A stretch of 64,000 bases of DNA from Nocardia nova SH22a (GTDB lineage Bacteria; Actinomycetota; Actinomycetes; Mycobacteriales; Mycobacteriaceae): contig NZ_CP006850.1 in NCBI RefSeq assembly GCF_000523235.1, positions 7,254,001-7,318,000 on the forward strand, written 5' to 3'. This document shows, in pieces, positions 51,931 through 62,752 of this stretch (positions within the stretch are counted from its first letter, which is position 1; every line of letters begins with the position of its first letter). Position numbers and translations under genes: made by a program. The notes under the pieces were generated by a model. That model saw nothing but the letters and a program-made list of their open reading frames with translations. It made no database searches and had not been told where the DNA came from.

Positions 51931-52097
51931 TGGCCCGCAGCAACGAGATCCGCCCGATCGTCAAACTGCGATCCACCGGTGGCACCGGCTACACCTATGT
52001 CACCCGCAAGAACCGCCGCAACGACCCCGACCGCCTGGTGCTGCGCAAATACGATCCGATCCTGCGCCGCCACATCGATTTCCGCGAGGACCGCTGA
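51930..52097 (+). CDS. rpmG: 50S ribosomal protein L33, zinc-free paralogue
   Basis: 55 residues: [55 protein letters not shown]. The L33 pattern is clear and all four zinc cysteines are absent. It overlaps rpmB and rpsN at both ends, which indicates translational coupling. Confidence 0.94.
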   Translation: MARSNEIRPIVKLRSTGGTGYTYVTRKNRRNDPDRLVLRKYDPILRRHIDFREDR

Positions 52098-52402
52098 TGG
52101 CCAAGAAATCCAAGATCATCCGCAATGAGCAGCGCCGCGAGATCGTGGCCCGCTACGCCGAGCGCCGGGCGGAACTGAAGGAACTGATCCGCGATCCCGC
52201 CACCCCCGATGAACAGCGCGGGGCCGCCCAGCTCGCCCTGCAGCGACTGCCGCGCGACGCCAGTCCGGTACGATTGCGCAATCGGGACGCCGCCGATGGC
52301 CGCCCCCGTGGACACCTCCGCAAGTTCGGATTGTCCCGGGTACGTATGCGCGAGATGGCCCACCGGGGCGAGCTGCCCGGTGTACACAAGTCGAGTTGGT
52401 AG
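52097..52402 (+). CDS. rpsN: 30S ribosomal protein S14, zinc-free long form
   Basis: 101 residues with the S14 signature [40 protein letters not shown]. This is the long, cysteine-free S14 type that replaces the zinc-ribbon form under zinc limitation. ATG 52097 overlaps the rpmG stop. Confidence 0.95.
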   Translation: MAKKSKIIRNEQRREIVARYAERRAELKELIRDPATPDEQRGAAQLALQRLPRDASPVRLRNRDAADGRPRGHLRKFGLSRVRMREMAHRGELPGVHKSSW

Positions 52403-52475
52403 ACCCAGATCTCTTCAGATGACATCCGGCATGAGTGGTCAGTGCCCGGAACTCACGCCGAGAAAGGATACCCAC

Positions 52476-52730
52476 ATGGCAGTCAAGCGTGGACCGTCCA
52501 AGCGGATCCGTGCCGAGCAGGCCCGTCGGCCGAAGAAGAATCCGCTCATCGCCGCGGGTGTCGAGACGGTCGACTACAAGGACGTGAACCTGTTGCGCAC
52601 CTTCATCTCCGACCGCGGCAAGATCCGCAGCCGCCGGGTCACCGGCCTCACCCCGCAGCAGCAGCGGCAGGTCGCGGTCGCGGTGAAGAACGCGCGCGAG
52701 ATGGCGCTGCTGCCGTTCACCAGCCGGTAG
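52476..52730 (+). CDS. rpsR: 30S ribosomal protein S18, zinc-free paralogue
   Basis: 84 residues: [60 protein letters not shown]. The S18 core ([20 protein letters not shown]) is intact; cysteines of the zinc-type paralogue are missing. It lies 73 bp after rpsN with its own GAGAAAGGA site and is probably co-transcribed. A hairpin follows. Confidence 0.95.
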   Translation: MAVKRGPSKRIRAEQARRPKKNPLIAAGVETVDYKDVNLLRTFISDRGKIRSRRVTGLTPQQQRQVAVAVKNAREMALLPFTSR

Positions 52731-52746
52731 CGGCGCCGCGCCGACC

Positions 52747-52789
52747 AGAGCCCCGATTCCCCTCGCATCGAGCCCGGTATCGGGGCTCT
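52747..52789. terminator. Terminator hairpin after rpsR
   Basis: AGAGCCCCGAT (52747-52757) pairs with ATCGGGGCTCT (52779-52789), 17 bp after the rpsR stop. The loop is 21 bases, so it is a weaker candidate than the other hairpins here. Confidence 0.65.
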
Positions 52790-52822
52790 GCTCGTTTCCG
52801 GCTGCCCACTAGGGTGTGGCAC

Positions 52823-53281
52823 ATGGACTCGATCCCGGGACGGCGCCTCGGCGCGGCAGCCATCGCAGTACTGGCACTACCGGCCCTGCTGGTCACCGCG
52901 TGCGGGAACTCCGACAGCGGGGGCGGCCAGGCCACCACCTCCACCTCGGCGGCCGCCACACCCACCGAGCAGAGCCCGCCCCAGCCGGGACGCCAGTTCA
53001 CCGCCGACCCGTCGATCACCAGCCCGCACCCGCTGTCGTTCGACAGCTGGAGTCGCGTTGCGCCCGACCGCATCGCGGTGAACTTCCAGATCGGTTCGCC
53101 CGAGTGTTACGGCGTCGACGCCACCACCGACGAAACCGGCGACTCGGTCACCGTCCATCTGCGGGCCGGAACCCTGCCGCAGGCGGTCGGGCGGATGTGC
53201 ACCATGATCGCGGTGTTCGGGACCCTGGAGATTCCGCTGAAGCAGCCGCTGGGCGATCGAAAGGTGCTCAGCGCGAGCTGA
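52823..53281 (+). CDS. Secreted lipoprotein of unknown function
   Basis: 152 residues with a lipoprotein signal peptide: hydrophobic AAIAVLALPALLVTAC with lipobox LVTAC, a Gly/Ser/Thr linker, then a compact domain with FDSWSRVAPDRIAVNFQIGS, PECYGVDATTDETGDSVTVH and GRMCTMIAVFGTLEIPLKQP. Two cysteines (in PECYG and RMCTM) could pair. The domain is conserved-looking but not one I can name. Single gene, followed by a strong terminator and convergent with purH. Confidence 0.82.
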   Translation: MDSIPGRRLGAAAIAVLALPALLVTACGNSDSGGGQATTSTSAAATPTEQSPPQPGRQFTADPSITSPHPLSFDSWSRVAPDRIAVNFQIGSPECYGVDATTDETGDSVTVHLRAGTLPQAVGRMCTMIAVFGTLEIPLKQPLGDRKVLSAS

Positions 53282-53301
53282 TTCCGGCTCCGCACAGACG
53301 A

Positions 53302-53331
53302 AACGTCCCCTTCCGCGTGGAAGGGGACGTT
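53302..53331. terminator. Terminator between lipoprotein gene and purH
   Basis: AACGTCCCCTTCC and GGAAGGGGACGTT form a perfect 13-bp stem around GCGT. The position between converging genes suits bidirectional termination. Confidence 0.88.
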
Positions 53332-53347
53332 CGGTTCGACGACTCGA

Positions 53348-54922
53348 TCAGTGCGCGAAGTGGCGCGCTCCGGTGAGGTACATGGTGACCCCGGCCTCGC
53401 GGCAGGCGTCGATGGTGAGCTGATCGCGCACCGAACCACCCGGCTGCACAATGGCTTTCACGCCCGCGGCGATCAACTGCTGCGGACCGTCCGGGAACGG
53501 GAAGTAGGCATCGGAGGCCGCCACCGACCCCTTGGCCCGATCACCCGCGCGCAGCACCGCCAGATGGACGGCATCGACGCGGTTGACCTGCCCCATGCCG
53601 ACGCCGACCGAGGCGCCGTCGTGGGCCAGCAGGATCGCGTTGGACTTCACGGCCCGGCAAGCGCGCCAGGCGAATTCGAGATCCGACAGGGTCGCCGCAT
53701 CGGCCGCCTCGCCGGTGGCGAGGGTCCAGTTGGCGGGATCGTCACCCGAGGCGTCGACGATATCGGTCTGCTGCAGCAACGCGCCGCCGCTGATCGGCCG
53801 CAGTTCCACACCGCCGCGACGAGGTTCGTCGGCGATCAGGATGCGCACATTCTTCTTGCGCTGCAACACTTCCACCGCGCCGTCGGCATAGCCGGGCGCC
53901 ACGATCACCTCGGTGAAGATCTCGGCCACCTGCTCGGCCATCTCCACGGTCACCTCGCGGTTGGCCGCGATCACGCCGCCGAAGGCACTCACCGGATCAC
54001 AGGCGTGCGCCTTGCGATGCGCCTCGGCGATATCGGCGCCGACCGCGATACCGCACGGATTGGCGTGTTTGACGATCGCCACCGCGGGCTCGGAATGGTC
54101 CCACGCGGCACGCCAGGCAGCGTCGGCATCGGTGTAGTTGTTGTACGACATCTCCTTGCCGTGCAACTGTTTCGCCTGCGCCAGGCCCGCCGGGCCGGAT
54201 TCGCTGCGGTACAGGGCCGCGGCCTGATGCGGATTCTCGCCGTACCGCAGCACGGCCTCGCGCGTCCAGACGCCCCCCATCCAGGCCGGGAACCGCTCTG
54301 CCTCAGCCGAATCCGCGGACTCGTCGGCGGTCAGCACATTCGTCATCCAGCTCGCGACCGCGACGTCGTAACTCGCGGTGTGCTGGAAAGCTTTGGCCGC
54401 CAAGGTGGTCCGCTCGGGCAGCGTGAAGCCGCCGCCCTGCACCGCGGTGAGCACACCGTCGTAGTCGCCGGTGTCGACGACCACCGCCACCGAGGGGTGG
54501 TTCTTGGCGGCCGCGCGGACCATCGACGGGCCGCCGATGTCGATCTGCTCGACGCATTCGTCCGGCGAGGCGCCGCTGGCGACGGTCTCGGTGAACGGGT
54601 ACAGGTTCACCACCACCAGCTGGAAGGCTTCCACCTGGAGTTCGACCAGCTGGTCGAGATGTTCCTGTTTGCGGGTGTCGGCGAGGATTCCGGCGTGCAC
54701 CCGCGGATGCAGCGTCTTCACCCGGCCGTCCAGGGTCTCGGGGAAGCCGGTGAGGTCTTCGACCTTGGTCACCGGAATGCCCGCGTCGGCGATACGCGCC
54801 GCGGTCGAACCGGTCGACACCAGCTCGACACCGGCGGCGTTCAGGCCGGTGGCCAGCTCGATCAGCCCGGTCTTGTCGTAGACGCTCACCAGCGCCCGGC
54901 GAACCGCTCGACGCTCACTCAT
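53348..54922 (-). CDS. purH: Bifunctional AICAR formyltransferase / IMP cyclohydrolase
   Basis: 524 residues. The N-terminal IMP cyclohydrolase (MGS-like) domain has [39 protein letters not shown] and HPRVHAGIL. The C-terminal AICAR transformylase has [11 protein letters not shown], the [13 protein letters not shown] core and [13 protein letters not shown]. It performs the last two steps of de novo IMP synthesis. ATG 54922 overlaps the end of purN by 8 bp; upstream in-frame codons lie inside purN and are rejected. Confidence 0.97.
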   Translation of the reverse strand: MSERRAVRRALVSVYDKTGLIELATGLNAAGVELVSTGSTAARIADAGIPVTKVEDLTGFPETLDGRVKTLHPRVHAGILADTRKQEHLDQLVELQVEAFQLVVVNLYPFTETVASGASPDECVEQIDIGGPSMVRAAAKNHPSVAVVVDTGDYDGVLTAVQGGGFTLPERTTLAAKAFQHTASYDVAVASWMTNVLTADESADSAEAERFPAWMGGVWTREAVLRYGENPHQAAALYRSESGPAGLAQAKQLHGKEMSYNNYTDADAAWRAAWDHSEPAVAIVKHANPCGIAVGADIAEAHRKAHACDPVSAFGGVIAANREVTVEMAEQVAEIFTEVIVAPGYADGAVEVLQRKKNVRILIADEPRRGGVELRPISGGALLQQTDIVDASGDDPANWTLATGEAADAATLSDLEFAWRACRAVKSNAILLAHDGASVGVGMGQVNRVDAVHLAVLRAGDRAKGSVAASDAYFPFPDGPQQLIAAGVKAIVQPGGSVRDQLTIDACREAGVTMYLTGARHFAH

Positions 54923-55604
54923 CAGGGATTTCTGCCTTTCGTCCGTTGCAGACAATGCCTCGGGTCGCGACGGCGGCCACGGTCTCCGCCAGCAGCCGTC
55001 GCTCCACAACCTTGATTCGCTCGTGCAGGCTCGCCTCGTCGTCGCCCGGCAGCACCGCCACCGGCTCCTGCGCGAGAATCGGCCCGGTGTCGACACCCGC
55101 GTCGACCAGATGCACGGTCGAGCCCGTCACCCGCACGCCGTAGGCCAGTGCGTCACGCACCCCGTGCGCGCCCGGGAAGGACGGCAGCAGCGCGGGATGG
55201 GTGTTGATGATCCGGCCCTCGTAGCACTCCAGGAAGCGCGGGCCCAGCAGGCGCATGAAGCCCGCCGACACCACCAGATCGGGATGATGCGCCGCGACCG
55301 CCTCGGTCAGGGCGAGATCCCAGGCGGCACGGTCGGCGAAATCGCCGGGGGCCACCCGGAAATCGGGGATACCGGCCCGCACCGCATGGTCGGTGGCCGG
55401 GCAGATCCGGTCCACTCCCACGGCGGCGACCCGCGCCGGATAATCCGGCTGCTCGGTGGCCGCGATCAGCGATTGCAGCAGTGATCCCGTGCCCGAGGCG
55501 AGGACGACGAGGGTCGCAGGCGCGGTCGGAGGGACCAGCTGGGCGGGCGGGGTGGTCAGCGCTCTACTCCCTGTGCGTCGGGGCTGCCGGAGGGCGGCGG
55601 TCAC
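54915..55604 (-). CDS. purN: Phosphoribosylglycinamide formyltransferase
   Basis: 229 residues with [15 protein letters not shown] near the N-terminus, the catalytic [20 protein letters not shown] (Asn, His) and [13 protein letters not shown] with the catalytic Asp. It transfers formyl from 10-formyl-THF to GAR in purine synthesis. The GTG 55604 start gives a ~25-residue leader before the conserved core. It is followed directly by purH, and preceded by the perM-like gene after 20 bp. Confidence 0.96.
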   Translation of the reverse strand: MTAALRQPRRTGSRALTTPPAQLVPPTAPATLVVLASGTGSLLQSLIAATEQPDYPARVAAVGVDRICPATDHAVRAGIPDFRVAPGDFADRAAWDLALTEAVAAHHPDLVVSAGFMRLLGPRFLECYEGRIINTHPALLPSFPGAHGVRDALAYGVRVTGSTVHLVDAGVDTGPILAQEPVAVLPGDDEASLHERIKVVERRLLAETVAAVATRGIVCNGRKAEIPDE

Positions 55605-55624
55605 GATGTCCGCCGGGTTAGAGC

Positions 55625-57298
55625 CTAACGACCGTCCCTCCCGGGACTCTCCGGCAGGTCACCCTCTACCACTTCGGCATCGAGGATGTCGGCGCTTTCG
55701 GCATCGAAGTCGTAGTCCGGATCGGGGTCGGCGCGCACCGGGTCGAGATCGTCGTCGTCGAGCACTTCGCCGTCGACCTCGACGACCGCGATATCGTCGC
55801 CGCGGCGCGTGGACGGCCGCGCACGGCCGTCACCCGCCGGGGCGTCGTCGGCGAATTCGTAGTCCGCGAACTCGTATTCGACATAGCGGGGATCGTCGTA
55901 GAGCTGATCGGCGTAGCGCGGCCGCGGGACGTAGCGGTCCTCGTCCTCGTCGTCCGGCTCGGGGTGGCCGGAATCGTACGACTCGTGCTCCCCGTATTCC
56001 TCGTCGTAGCCGACGTACCTCCCGGTTTCGGAATGCCCGGCCCGCATCCCGAAACCGCTGTCGGTGTACGCGGGCGGGATGCCGAGAAACCTGCGCCCGC
56101 ACACCAATCCGACATATCCCGCGACCGTGAGCCATCCGAAGGTCAGGACCGCGGTCAGCAGCACGCCCGGCCCGATGTCACCGAACGTCCCGACCCGGCC
56201 ACCGGCGCACAGACACAGCAGCGACAGCACCACCGCGGCCGCCGCGGCGCCGAACAGCGTCGCCCACGGCCGACGGGGTTCGTCGGCGGATTCGCGGGCA
56301 CAGTCCAGACCACCACGCACCCCGACGGCCGCCGGAATCAGCAGCAGCACCGGCCACCAGGCCGAGGCGGGGCCGGTCGGCACGGACGCCAGCACCGGCA
56401 CGGCCGGTACCGGCGCGCCCGTCACCGAGAACAGGCTCAGCCCGCCGCCCCCGATGTGCACATCCGCACCCAGCAGCACACTCGTCGCCGTGATCACGAC
56501 ATTCGGCACATAGGCCAGCGACAGCACGGTCAAACCGAGCACACCGGCGAAGTTGCCCGCGGCGGCGTAGGTGTCCCCGATGACCGACCAGTGCAGGACG
56601 AACGACACCAGCGCGAGAACCGCGCCGTTGAGCAGCAGCCGCCACAGCGCCTTCGCCGCCACCCGCGACCCGGTGAAGACCCACTCGGGAAGTCCGGCGG
56701 CGATCCGGTCGCGCAGCGGATTCGGCTGTGACGCGATACCGGTGACCGCGGCGAGCAGATGCAGGCCGCCGACGCAGCAGAACGCGGTGAGGGTGTCGGG
56801 CGCCTGGAGCGGTACCGCCGTCGCGGCGTCCTCGGCCACCGCCAGGCAGACCGCGGTGACCAGCAGCGGGCCCGTGAGCGCGGCGCCGACGATCCAGCCC
56901 AGATCGGCCCGCGAGGAGCGCGGCGACACCGCGTGCGCGCAGTCGCGCATGGTCAGCCACAGCACGAGTCCGGTCGGTACCAGCGGCAGCAGGCCGAGCG
57001 TGGTCTTACCGACCAGCACCGGGACCAGGTGGACCGCGAGCCAGCCTGTCGCGATCGCCCCCGAGGCGCCGGTGAGACCGCTGCCCGCGGCGATCAGGGT
57101 GATGAGCACGATCGCTACGACGGCGACGACGGTGAAGCTCGACGCGCGGGCGGCGATGACGAGCAGCACCTTGGCCCGTTCGGGGCTCAGCGAGAGGAAG
57201 ACCGGATCCTCGGGATCGCCGGGAGTCTCGGGCGGCGCGGGTCGCGCGCCTGCCCGCTGTTCACGAAGATCGGCCCAGCGGACCAGTGCGGACTTCAT
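55625..57298 (-). CDS. PerM-like polytopic membrane protein (DUF6350)
   Basis: 557 residues: a cytoplasmic N-terminus, about ten membrane helices over residues 50-415 (for example SFTVVAVVAIVLITLIAAGS, LGLLPLVPTGLVLWLTM), and a long acidic tail (~430-557) rich in Asp, Glu and Tyr. Position and topology match M. tuberculosis Rv0955/PerM, which stabilises the divisome and is needed for persistence. GCGAGG precedes ATG 57298. It lies between the Rv0954-like gene and purN, the mycobacterial order. Confidence 0.87.
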   Translation of the reverse strand: MKSALVRWADLREQRAGARPAPPETPGDPEDPVFLSLSPERAKVLLVIAARASSFTVVAVVAIVLITLIAAGSGLTGASGAIATGWLAVHLVPVLVGKTTLGLLPLVPTGLVLWLTMRDCAHAVSPRSSRADLGWIVGAALTGPLLVTAVCLAVAEDAATAVPLQAPDTLTAFCCVGGLHLLAAVTGIASQPNPLRDRIAAGLPEWVFTGSRVAAKALWRLLLNGAVLALVSFVLHWSVIGDTYAAAGNFAGVLGLTVLSLAYVPNVVITATSVLLGADVHIGGGGLSLFSVTGAPVPAVPVLASVPTGPASAWWPVLLLIPAAVGVRGGLDCARESADEPRRPWATLFGAAAAAVVLSLLCLCAGGRVGTFGDIGPGVLLTAVLTFGWLTVAGYVGLVCGRRFLGIPPAYTDSGFGMRAGHSETGRYVGYDEEYGEHESYDSGHPEPDDEDEDRYVPRPRYADQLYDDPRYVEYEFADYEFADDAPAGDGRARPSTRRGDDIAVVEVDGEVLDDDDLDPVRADPDPDYDFDAESADILDAEVVEGDLPESPGRDGR

Positions 57299-57373
57299 AG
57301 AACTACCTCGCGGATCCTGTCGGCTCGACGCGGATACGACCACACACGAAATCAGGGTGGCAGCCGGAAACGA

Positions 57374-57417
57374 ATCGGCGAGTCAGGCGCGCCGTGCGCG
57401 GCGCCTGACTCGCCGAT
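57374..57417. terminator. Terminator hairpin, 17-bp stem
   Basis: ATCGGCGAGTCAGGCGC pairs perfectly with 57401-57417 around a 10-base loop, between the Rv0954-like gene (stop 57447) and the perM-like gene (start 57298). It should end the upstream transcript. Confidence 0.88.
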
Positions 57418-57446
57418 CGAAAAACGTATCCGAATCGGATACGGAA

Positions 57447-58556
57447 CTACTTCTTGTCGTCCTCGGGACGGAACGCCTTGGTCGCGTCCGCGGCCGGGTT
57501 ACCGGTCTGCTCACCGCCGAACGGCTGCGCCGGGGTGCCCGGCTGCTGCCCCTGCTGGCCGAAGTTCAGCGAACCGTACTGCTGTCCGGACTGTCCGGAC
57601 TGACCACCGGCCTGCTGGGTGGGCGCACTGCCGAAGTGCTGCGTGGCGGCCTCGTCACCGGCCGGGGTCTGCGGACGCTGCGCGTAGGGCGACTGCGCGC
57701 CCGGTGCGCTCGCGGCGCCGTAGGGCTGCTGCCCGGGCTGGCCGTAGGCGGACGGCTGCTGGCCGTACTGGCCCTGTCCGTACTGCTGGCCGTACTGGCC
57801 GTAGGCGGCCTGCTGGCCCGGCTGCGCCGCGGCCTGACCGGGCTGCTGCCCCGCCTGCGCCTGCCCCTGCTGAGCCTGGCCGTACTGCTGGCCGTACTGG
57901 CCGTACTGGGCCTGCTGACCCGCCTGACCGTAGGCCGCCTGCTGGCCCGACTGGCCGTAGGGCTGCTGACCGTAACCGCTCGCACCGGGAGTTGCGGACG
58001 CGGCGGCAGGCTTGGCTTCCGGCGCGGAGACGATGCCGGCCTCGAACAGCAGCGCGGCCACGGCGGCGGCGGCCTGAACGAGCGCCAGGAACACCACGAG
58101 CCAGGCCAGACCCGCGGTCTTGAAGCCGGGGAAGGCGTTGAAGGTCTCGAACAGGAACCCGAGGAAACCGGCCACCGACGCCGCGGCGACCACGGCATTC
58201 TTCGATTCCTGCTTGGGCAGCAACGCGGTGGCCGCGAGCAGACCGGCGAACAGCAGCACCACCAGTGGCGCCGAACCACCCAACTGGAACGGGTTGAGCG
58301 ATTTCAGGTCGTCCCGCATCGCCCCTTCGCTCGGCTTCAGGAAGCCCAGCAGCCCCAGCAGGAAGTTGATGATGCCGAGCGCGGCGATCCCCGCGGTCAG
58401 GTAGAACGTCAGCCCCTTGGCACTCAGCGCCGAACTCCCGGAACCGCCACCGGCACTACCTGCCGGCTGCTGGCCGAAGCCGGGCGCGGACGAGGGTGTG
58501 GGCGAGGGCTGTGGCGTGGGCGCGTTGTACCCGGAGCCCCCGGTCGGGTAGGACAT
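57447..58556 (-). CDS. 34-kDa-antigen-like membrane protein (DUF5336)
   Basis: 369 residues: a Pro/Gly/Ser N-terminus, four membrane helices (~48-185; LTFYLTAGIAALGIINFLLG, LVVLLFAGLLAATALL, VVAAASVAGFLGFLFETF, LAWLVVFLALVQAAAAVAAL), and a ~175-residue tail of Tyr-Gly-Gln repeats such as AYGQYGQQYGQGQYGQQPSA. This matches Rv0954, a division-associated membrane protein. The YGQ tail is low-complexity and prion-like in composition. ATG 58556 follows AAGGAGACGACC. Confidence 0.9.
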   Translation of the reverse strand: MSYPTGGSGYNAPTPQPSPTPSSAPGFGQQPAGSAGGGSGSSALSAKGLTFYLTAGIAALGIINFLLGLLGFLKPSEGAMRDDLKSLNPFQLGGSAPLVVLLFAGLLAATALLPKQESKNAVVAAASVAGFLGFLFETFNAFPGFKTAGLAWLVVFLALVQAAAAVAALLFEAGIVSAPEAKPAAASATPGASGYGQQPYGQSGQQAAYGQAGQQAQYGQYGQQYGQAQQGQAQAGQQPGQAAAQPGQQAAYGQYGQQYGQGQYGQQPSAYGQPGQQPYGAASAPGAQSPYAQRPQTPAGDEAATQHFGSAPTQQAGGQSGQSGQQYGSLNFGQQGQQPGTPAQPFGGEQTGNPAADATKAFRPEDDKK

Positions 58557-58838
58557 GTGGTCGTCTCCTTACGAGTCCTTCATCGGCTTTCAGGCTGAAT
58601 GCCCTTGACGCTACTGCACCGACGCGCGCCGGTCACGGCCACGACACCAGTGATGGCAACCTCGAGAGCTCCCGGTGAACCCGATACCCGTTTCGATCGT
58701 GTTCTCACAGCGACGATCGGAGGTTTCGCATCAACGAGCCGACCGGTTCCGGCGCGCCGAGCGACGGTTGTCCCTGCCCACAGCAACCGCTGCTGTCTGC
58801 CCACAGCAGCACGCCGCTCGCGTACCGGAATGAAAAAC

Positions 58839-58875
58839 GAAGGCCGCCTTGCCATTACGACAAGGCGGCCTTCGC
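58839..58875 (-). terminator. Rho-independent terminator of sucCD
   Basis: On the minus strand a CGAAGGCCGCCTTG stem closes on its complement, then CGTTTTTC follows, a T-run suited to intrinsic termination about 50 bp after the sucD stop. The region 58557-58838 beyond it holds promoter DNA for the Rv0954-like gene; I see no gene there. Confidence 0.92.
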
Positions 58876-58923
58876 GCAACTCCGCTGTGTCCCGCCGCCG
58901 CGAGGCAGCGGGACACGAGAACG

Positions 58924-59838
58924 TCAAGCGGTGATGGAAGCCTTCTCCAGGATCTCGCGCGCCAGGGCGGCGGTCTCGGACGGGGTCTTGCCGACCTTCA
59001 CGCCCGCGGCCTCGAGGGCCTCCTTCTTGGCGGCGGCGGTGCCCGAGGAACCGGAGACGATGGCGCCCGCGTGGCCCATGGTCTTGCCCTCCGGCGCGGT
59101 GAAGCCCGCGACGTAGCCGACGACCGGCTTGGTGACGTTGGCCTTGATGTAGGCCGCCGCCCGCTCCTCGGCGTCGCCGCCGATCTCGCCGATCATGACG
59201 ATGAGCTTGGTCTCCGGGTCCTTCTCGAACGCCTCGATGGCGTCGATGTGGGTGGTGCCGATGACCGGGTCGCCGCCGATACCGATGGAGGTCGAGAAGC
59301 CGAAGTCACGCAGCTCGTACATCATCTGGTAGGTCAGGGTGCCGGACTTGGAGACCAGGCCGATCGGGCCCTTGCCGGTGATGTTGGCCGGGGTGATGCC
59401 CACCAGCGACTCGCCCGGGGTGATGATGCCGGGGCAGTTGGGGCCGATGATCCGGGTCTTGCTGCCCTTCTCCACGTTGTAGGCCCACGCGTAGGCGGTG
59501 TCCTGCACCGGAATGCCCTCGGTGATGACCACGAGCAGCGGGATCTCCGCGTCGATGGCCTCGATGATGGCGTCCTTGGCGAACTTCGGCGGCACGAAGG
59601 CGATCGACACGTCGGCGCCGGTCTCCTTGATGGCCTCGGCGACCCCGCCGAACACCGGCAGCTCGACGGCCGAGCCGTCCTTGGCGGTGTGCGAGACGGT
59701 GGTCCCGGCCTTGCGGGCGTTGACGCCGCCGACGACCTGGGTGCCCGCCTTCAGCATCAGCGCGGTGTGCTTGGTGCCCTCACCGCCGGTGATGCCCTGG
59801 ACGATGACCTTGGAGTCCTTGTTCAGGAAGATAGACAT
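58924..59838 (-). CDS. sucD: Succinyl-CoA synthetase alpha subunit
   Basis: 304 residues: [20 protein letters not shown] (CoA-binding Rossmann domain), [13 protein letters not shown] and the phospho-histidine loop [11 protein letters not shown] with H256. With SucC it interconverts succinyl-CoA and succinate with ATP/GTP formation in the TCA cycle. It starts 11 bp after sucC. Confidence 0.98.
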   Translation of the reverse strand: MSIFLNKDSKVIVQGITGGEGTKHTALMLKAGTQVVGGVNARKAGTTVSHTAKDGSAVELPVFGGVAEAIKETGADVSIAFVPPKFAKDAIIEAIDAEIPLLVVITEGIPVQDTAYAWAYNVEKGSKTRIIGPNCPGIITPGESLVGITPANITGKGPIGLVSKSGTLTYQMMYELRDFGFSTSIGIGGDPVIGTTHIDAIEAFEKDPETKLIVMIGEIGGDAEERAAAYIKANVTKPVVGYVAGFTAPEGKTMGHAGAIVSGSSGTAAAKKEALEAAGVKVGKTPSETAALAREILEKASITA

Positions 59839-59849
59839 TTCTCGAGTCC

Positions 59850-61016
<1,167 letters not shown>

Positions 61017-61618
61017 GTACTCACCGTCTCGTCTGCGTTGTGGTGACAACGACTTTGACTTTGTTGACTGCCCGTCGTCGGCCCGTAGCGACTGCTTGCA
61101 GGTCGCTCGAAAAGGTCAGCGGGTCGAGTCGGACTCTAATCAGTTCGATGTTGCCGAAATCAGCCGCATACAGCCTAAGTGGCGCAGGTCACGGGACCAC
61201 ATCCGGGCGGGCAAAACCGCTGGCCAAGGCTACTGGCGAGTAGCTTTTTCGGGCGAGGCAGGTGAGGCGGAGGATGATCCGATTTGCCGAATTGGCTACT
61301 ACATTATGTAGTTGCAAGTTTTCTCTCGCGCGCCCGAAATATGGCGAGTTATTCCGGCAACAAACGTGATCAATCTCACAAGTGCGATCGTTACGAGCCT
61401 AGCGCTTGCCCACCTGCAATCGTTTCGTTACCGTCGATGCGGTCGATGTCACAAGCTGATCACAGGACCAGCGGGAATACGCTGTACAGGCGTATACACA
61501 CCATCGGCCGCACAACTCGGATGAGGCCCGTGTAGACGGCACCGACCAGGAGGACGGCAGGCTTGTTGCAGCACAGTGCTCCGCAGGTAGCGAGCCCATC
61601 GGCCGGCGGAGCCCGCCG
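61017..61618. other. Divergent promoter region between sucC and the M23 peptidase gene
   Basis: This 602-bp interval contains no gene that I can support. It is clearly less GC-rich than its flanks. A CRP-like palindrome is at 61365-61380, and two TCGTTAC motifs occur at about 61389 and 61425. Promoters for both divergent genes must lie here, but I could not fix their -10 and -35 elements. Confidence 0.5.
61365..61380. promoter_or_regulatory. CRP-like site
   Basis: CGTGATCAATCTCACA fits TGTGA-N6-TCACA with nine of ten arm bases. Actinobacterial Crp binds such sites and controls several central-metabolism and cell-wall peptidase genes. It could act on sucC or on the M23 gene. Confidence 0.45.
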
Positions 61619-62638
61619 ATGAGCCACGGCGGCCTACAACCGGGCCATCGCGCCCGATCCGCTCGCCGTTACCGCGGCGACGAAGAATCTCTCGATCAGC
61701 ATCCCTACTTCGGTGACGGCCAATCCCTCGGCGGTTACGCGGGCGACCAGGCCGTCGCACCGCAGCAGCCGTGGGCGGCACAACCCGGCGGCGACGGCAC
61801 CTGGACCGCCGAGCCGCAGTGGCCGCGCACCGACGAATGGGCCGCCGCGCCCGCCCGCGACGCCGACGAGAGCGTCGACGAGGAGCCGCGCAAGTTCAGC
61901 GGCGCGCACCGGATGCCCGCACCACCGGCCGCGCTCAAGGGCCGAGCGGCCGTGGTCGCCGTCGCCGCGGGCGCCGTGGTCGCCGCCGGGCAGGCCGGAA
62001 TGGCGTCCGGTAGTCAGCACCACGCCGCCACCACCGCCGATGTCGATGCCGCCGGGCAGGTGCACGAGATCGCCGCGCAGGCGGCGGTCAGCCCCCAGGC
62101 GCAGGCCGGTAACCCGCAATCGCCCCAGGTGCTCAATGTCGCGCCGGTGGCCGATGTCAGCCAGTTCCAGGACATCCTGCAACACGGGCAGGAATTCGCC
62201 GCCGGGCTCGCGGCCCAGGAATCGGCGAAGCTGCGGCCGCTGTTCGTGAAGTTCGCCAACGGCACCTTCACCTCCGGATTCGGAAGCCGCTGGGGCGTAC
62301 AGCATCTCGGCGTCGACATCGCCGCGCCGATCGGCACCCCGATCTACGCCGTCGAGGACGGCGAAGTGATCAGCGCGGGCCCCGCGTCCGGATTCGGCAT
62401 GTGGGTGCGCCTGCAACACGCCGACGGCACCATCACCGTCTACGGTCACGTCGACACCGCCACCGTCTCCGTCGGCCAGCACGTCATGGCCGGTGACCAG
62501 ATCGCCACCGTCGGCAACCGCGGCTTCTCCACCGGCCCGCACTGCCACTTCGAGGTCTGGCTGAACGGGTCGAACAAGGTGGACCCGCTGCCCTGGCTCG
62601 CCTCCCGTGGTATCTCCCTCGGCCCGGAACGCGATTAG
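61619..62638 (+). CDS. M23-family (LytM) peptidase
   Basis: 339 residues: an acidic cytoplasmic N-terminus (~1-105), one Ala/Val-rich membrane segment (~107-128, AAVVAVAAGAVVAAGQAGMA), a linker, and a LytM domain. The zinc site is in HLGVDIAAPIGTPIYAV (His and Asp, ~230-234) and GPHCHFEVW (catalytic and metal His, ~307-309). Such enzymes cut peptide crosslinks in peptidoglycan or activate other hydrolases. Position matches Rv0950c, between sucC and uvrD1. The ribosome site before ATG 61619 is poor, so the start is uncertain. Confidence 0.9.
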   Translation: MSHGGLQPGHRARSARRYRGDEESLDQHPYFGDGQSLGGYAGDQAVAPQQPWAAQPGGDGTWTAEPQWPRTDEWAAAPARDADESVDEEPRKFSGAHRMPAPPAALKGRAAVVAVAAGAVVAAGQAGMASGSQHHAATTADVDAAGQVHEIAAQAAVSPQAQAGNPQSPQVLNVAPVADVSQFQDILQHGQEFAAGLAAQESAKLRPLFVKFANGTFTSGFGSRWGVQHLGVDIAAPIGTPIYAVEDGEVISAGPASGFGMWVRLQHADGTITVYGHVDTATVSVGQHVMAGDQIATVGNRGFSTGPHCHFEVWLNGSNKVDPLPWLASRGISLGPERD

Positions 62639-62752
62639 TTCTGACCGACGTCGGACATCCTCGACCAGCCGTGACGTCCTCAACGACGGGACCGATCGGC
62701 CGCCACGCGAAAAGAGGTTGCCGGGAATGCCTGCGGTGGTCAGTCTGGTGTC

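Noticed and set aside
61017..61618. Possible ydaO/c-di-AMP riboswitch upstream of the M23 peptidase gene
   Set aside because: Such riboswitches precede some actinobacterial wall hydrolases, but I could not recognise the conserved core or pairing here.
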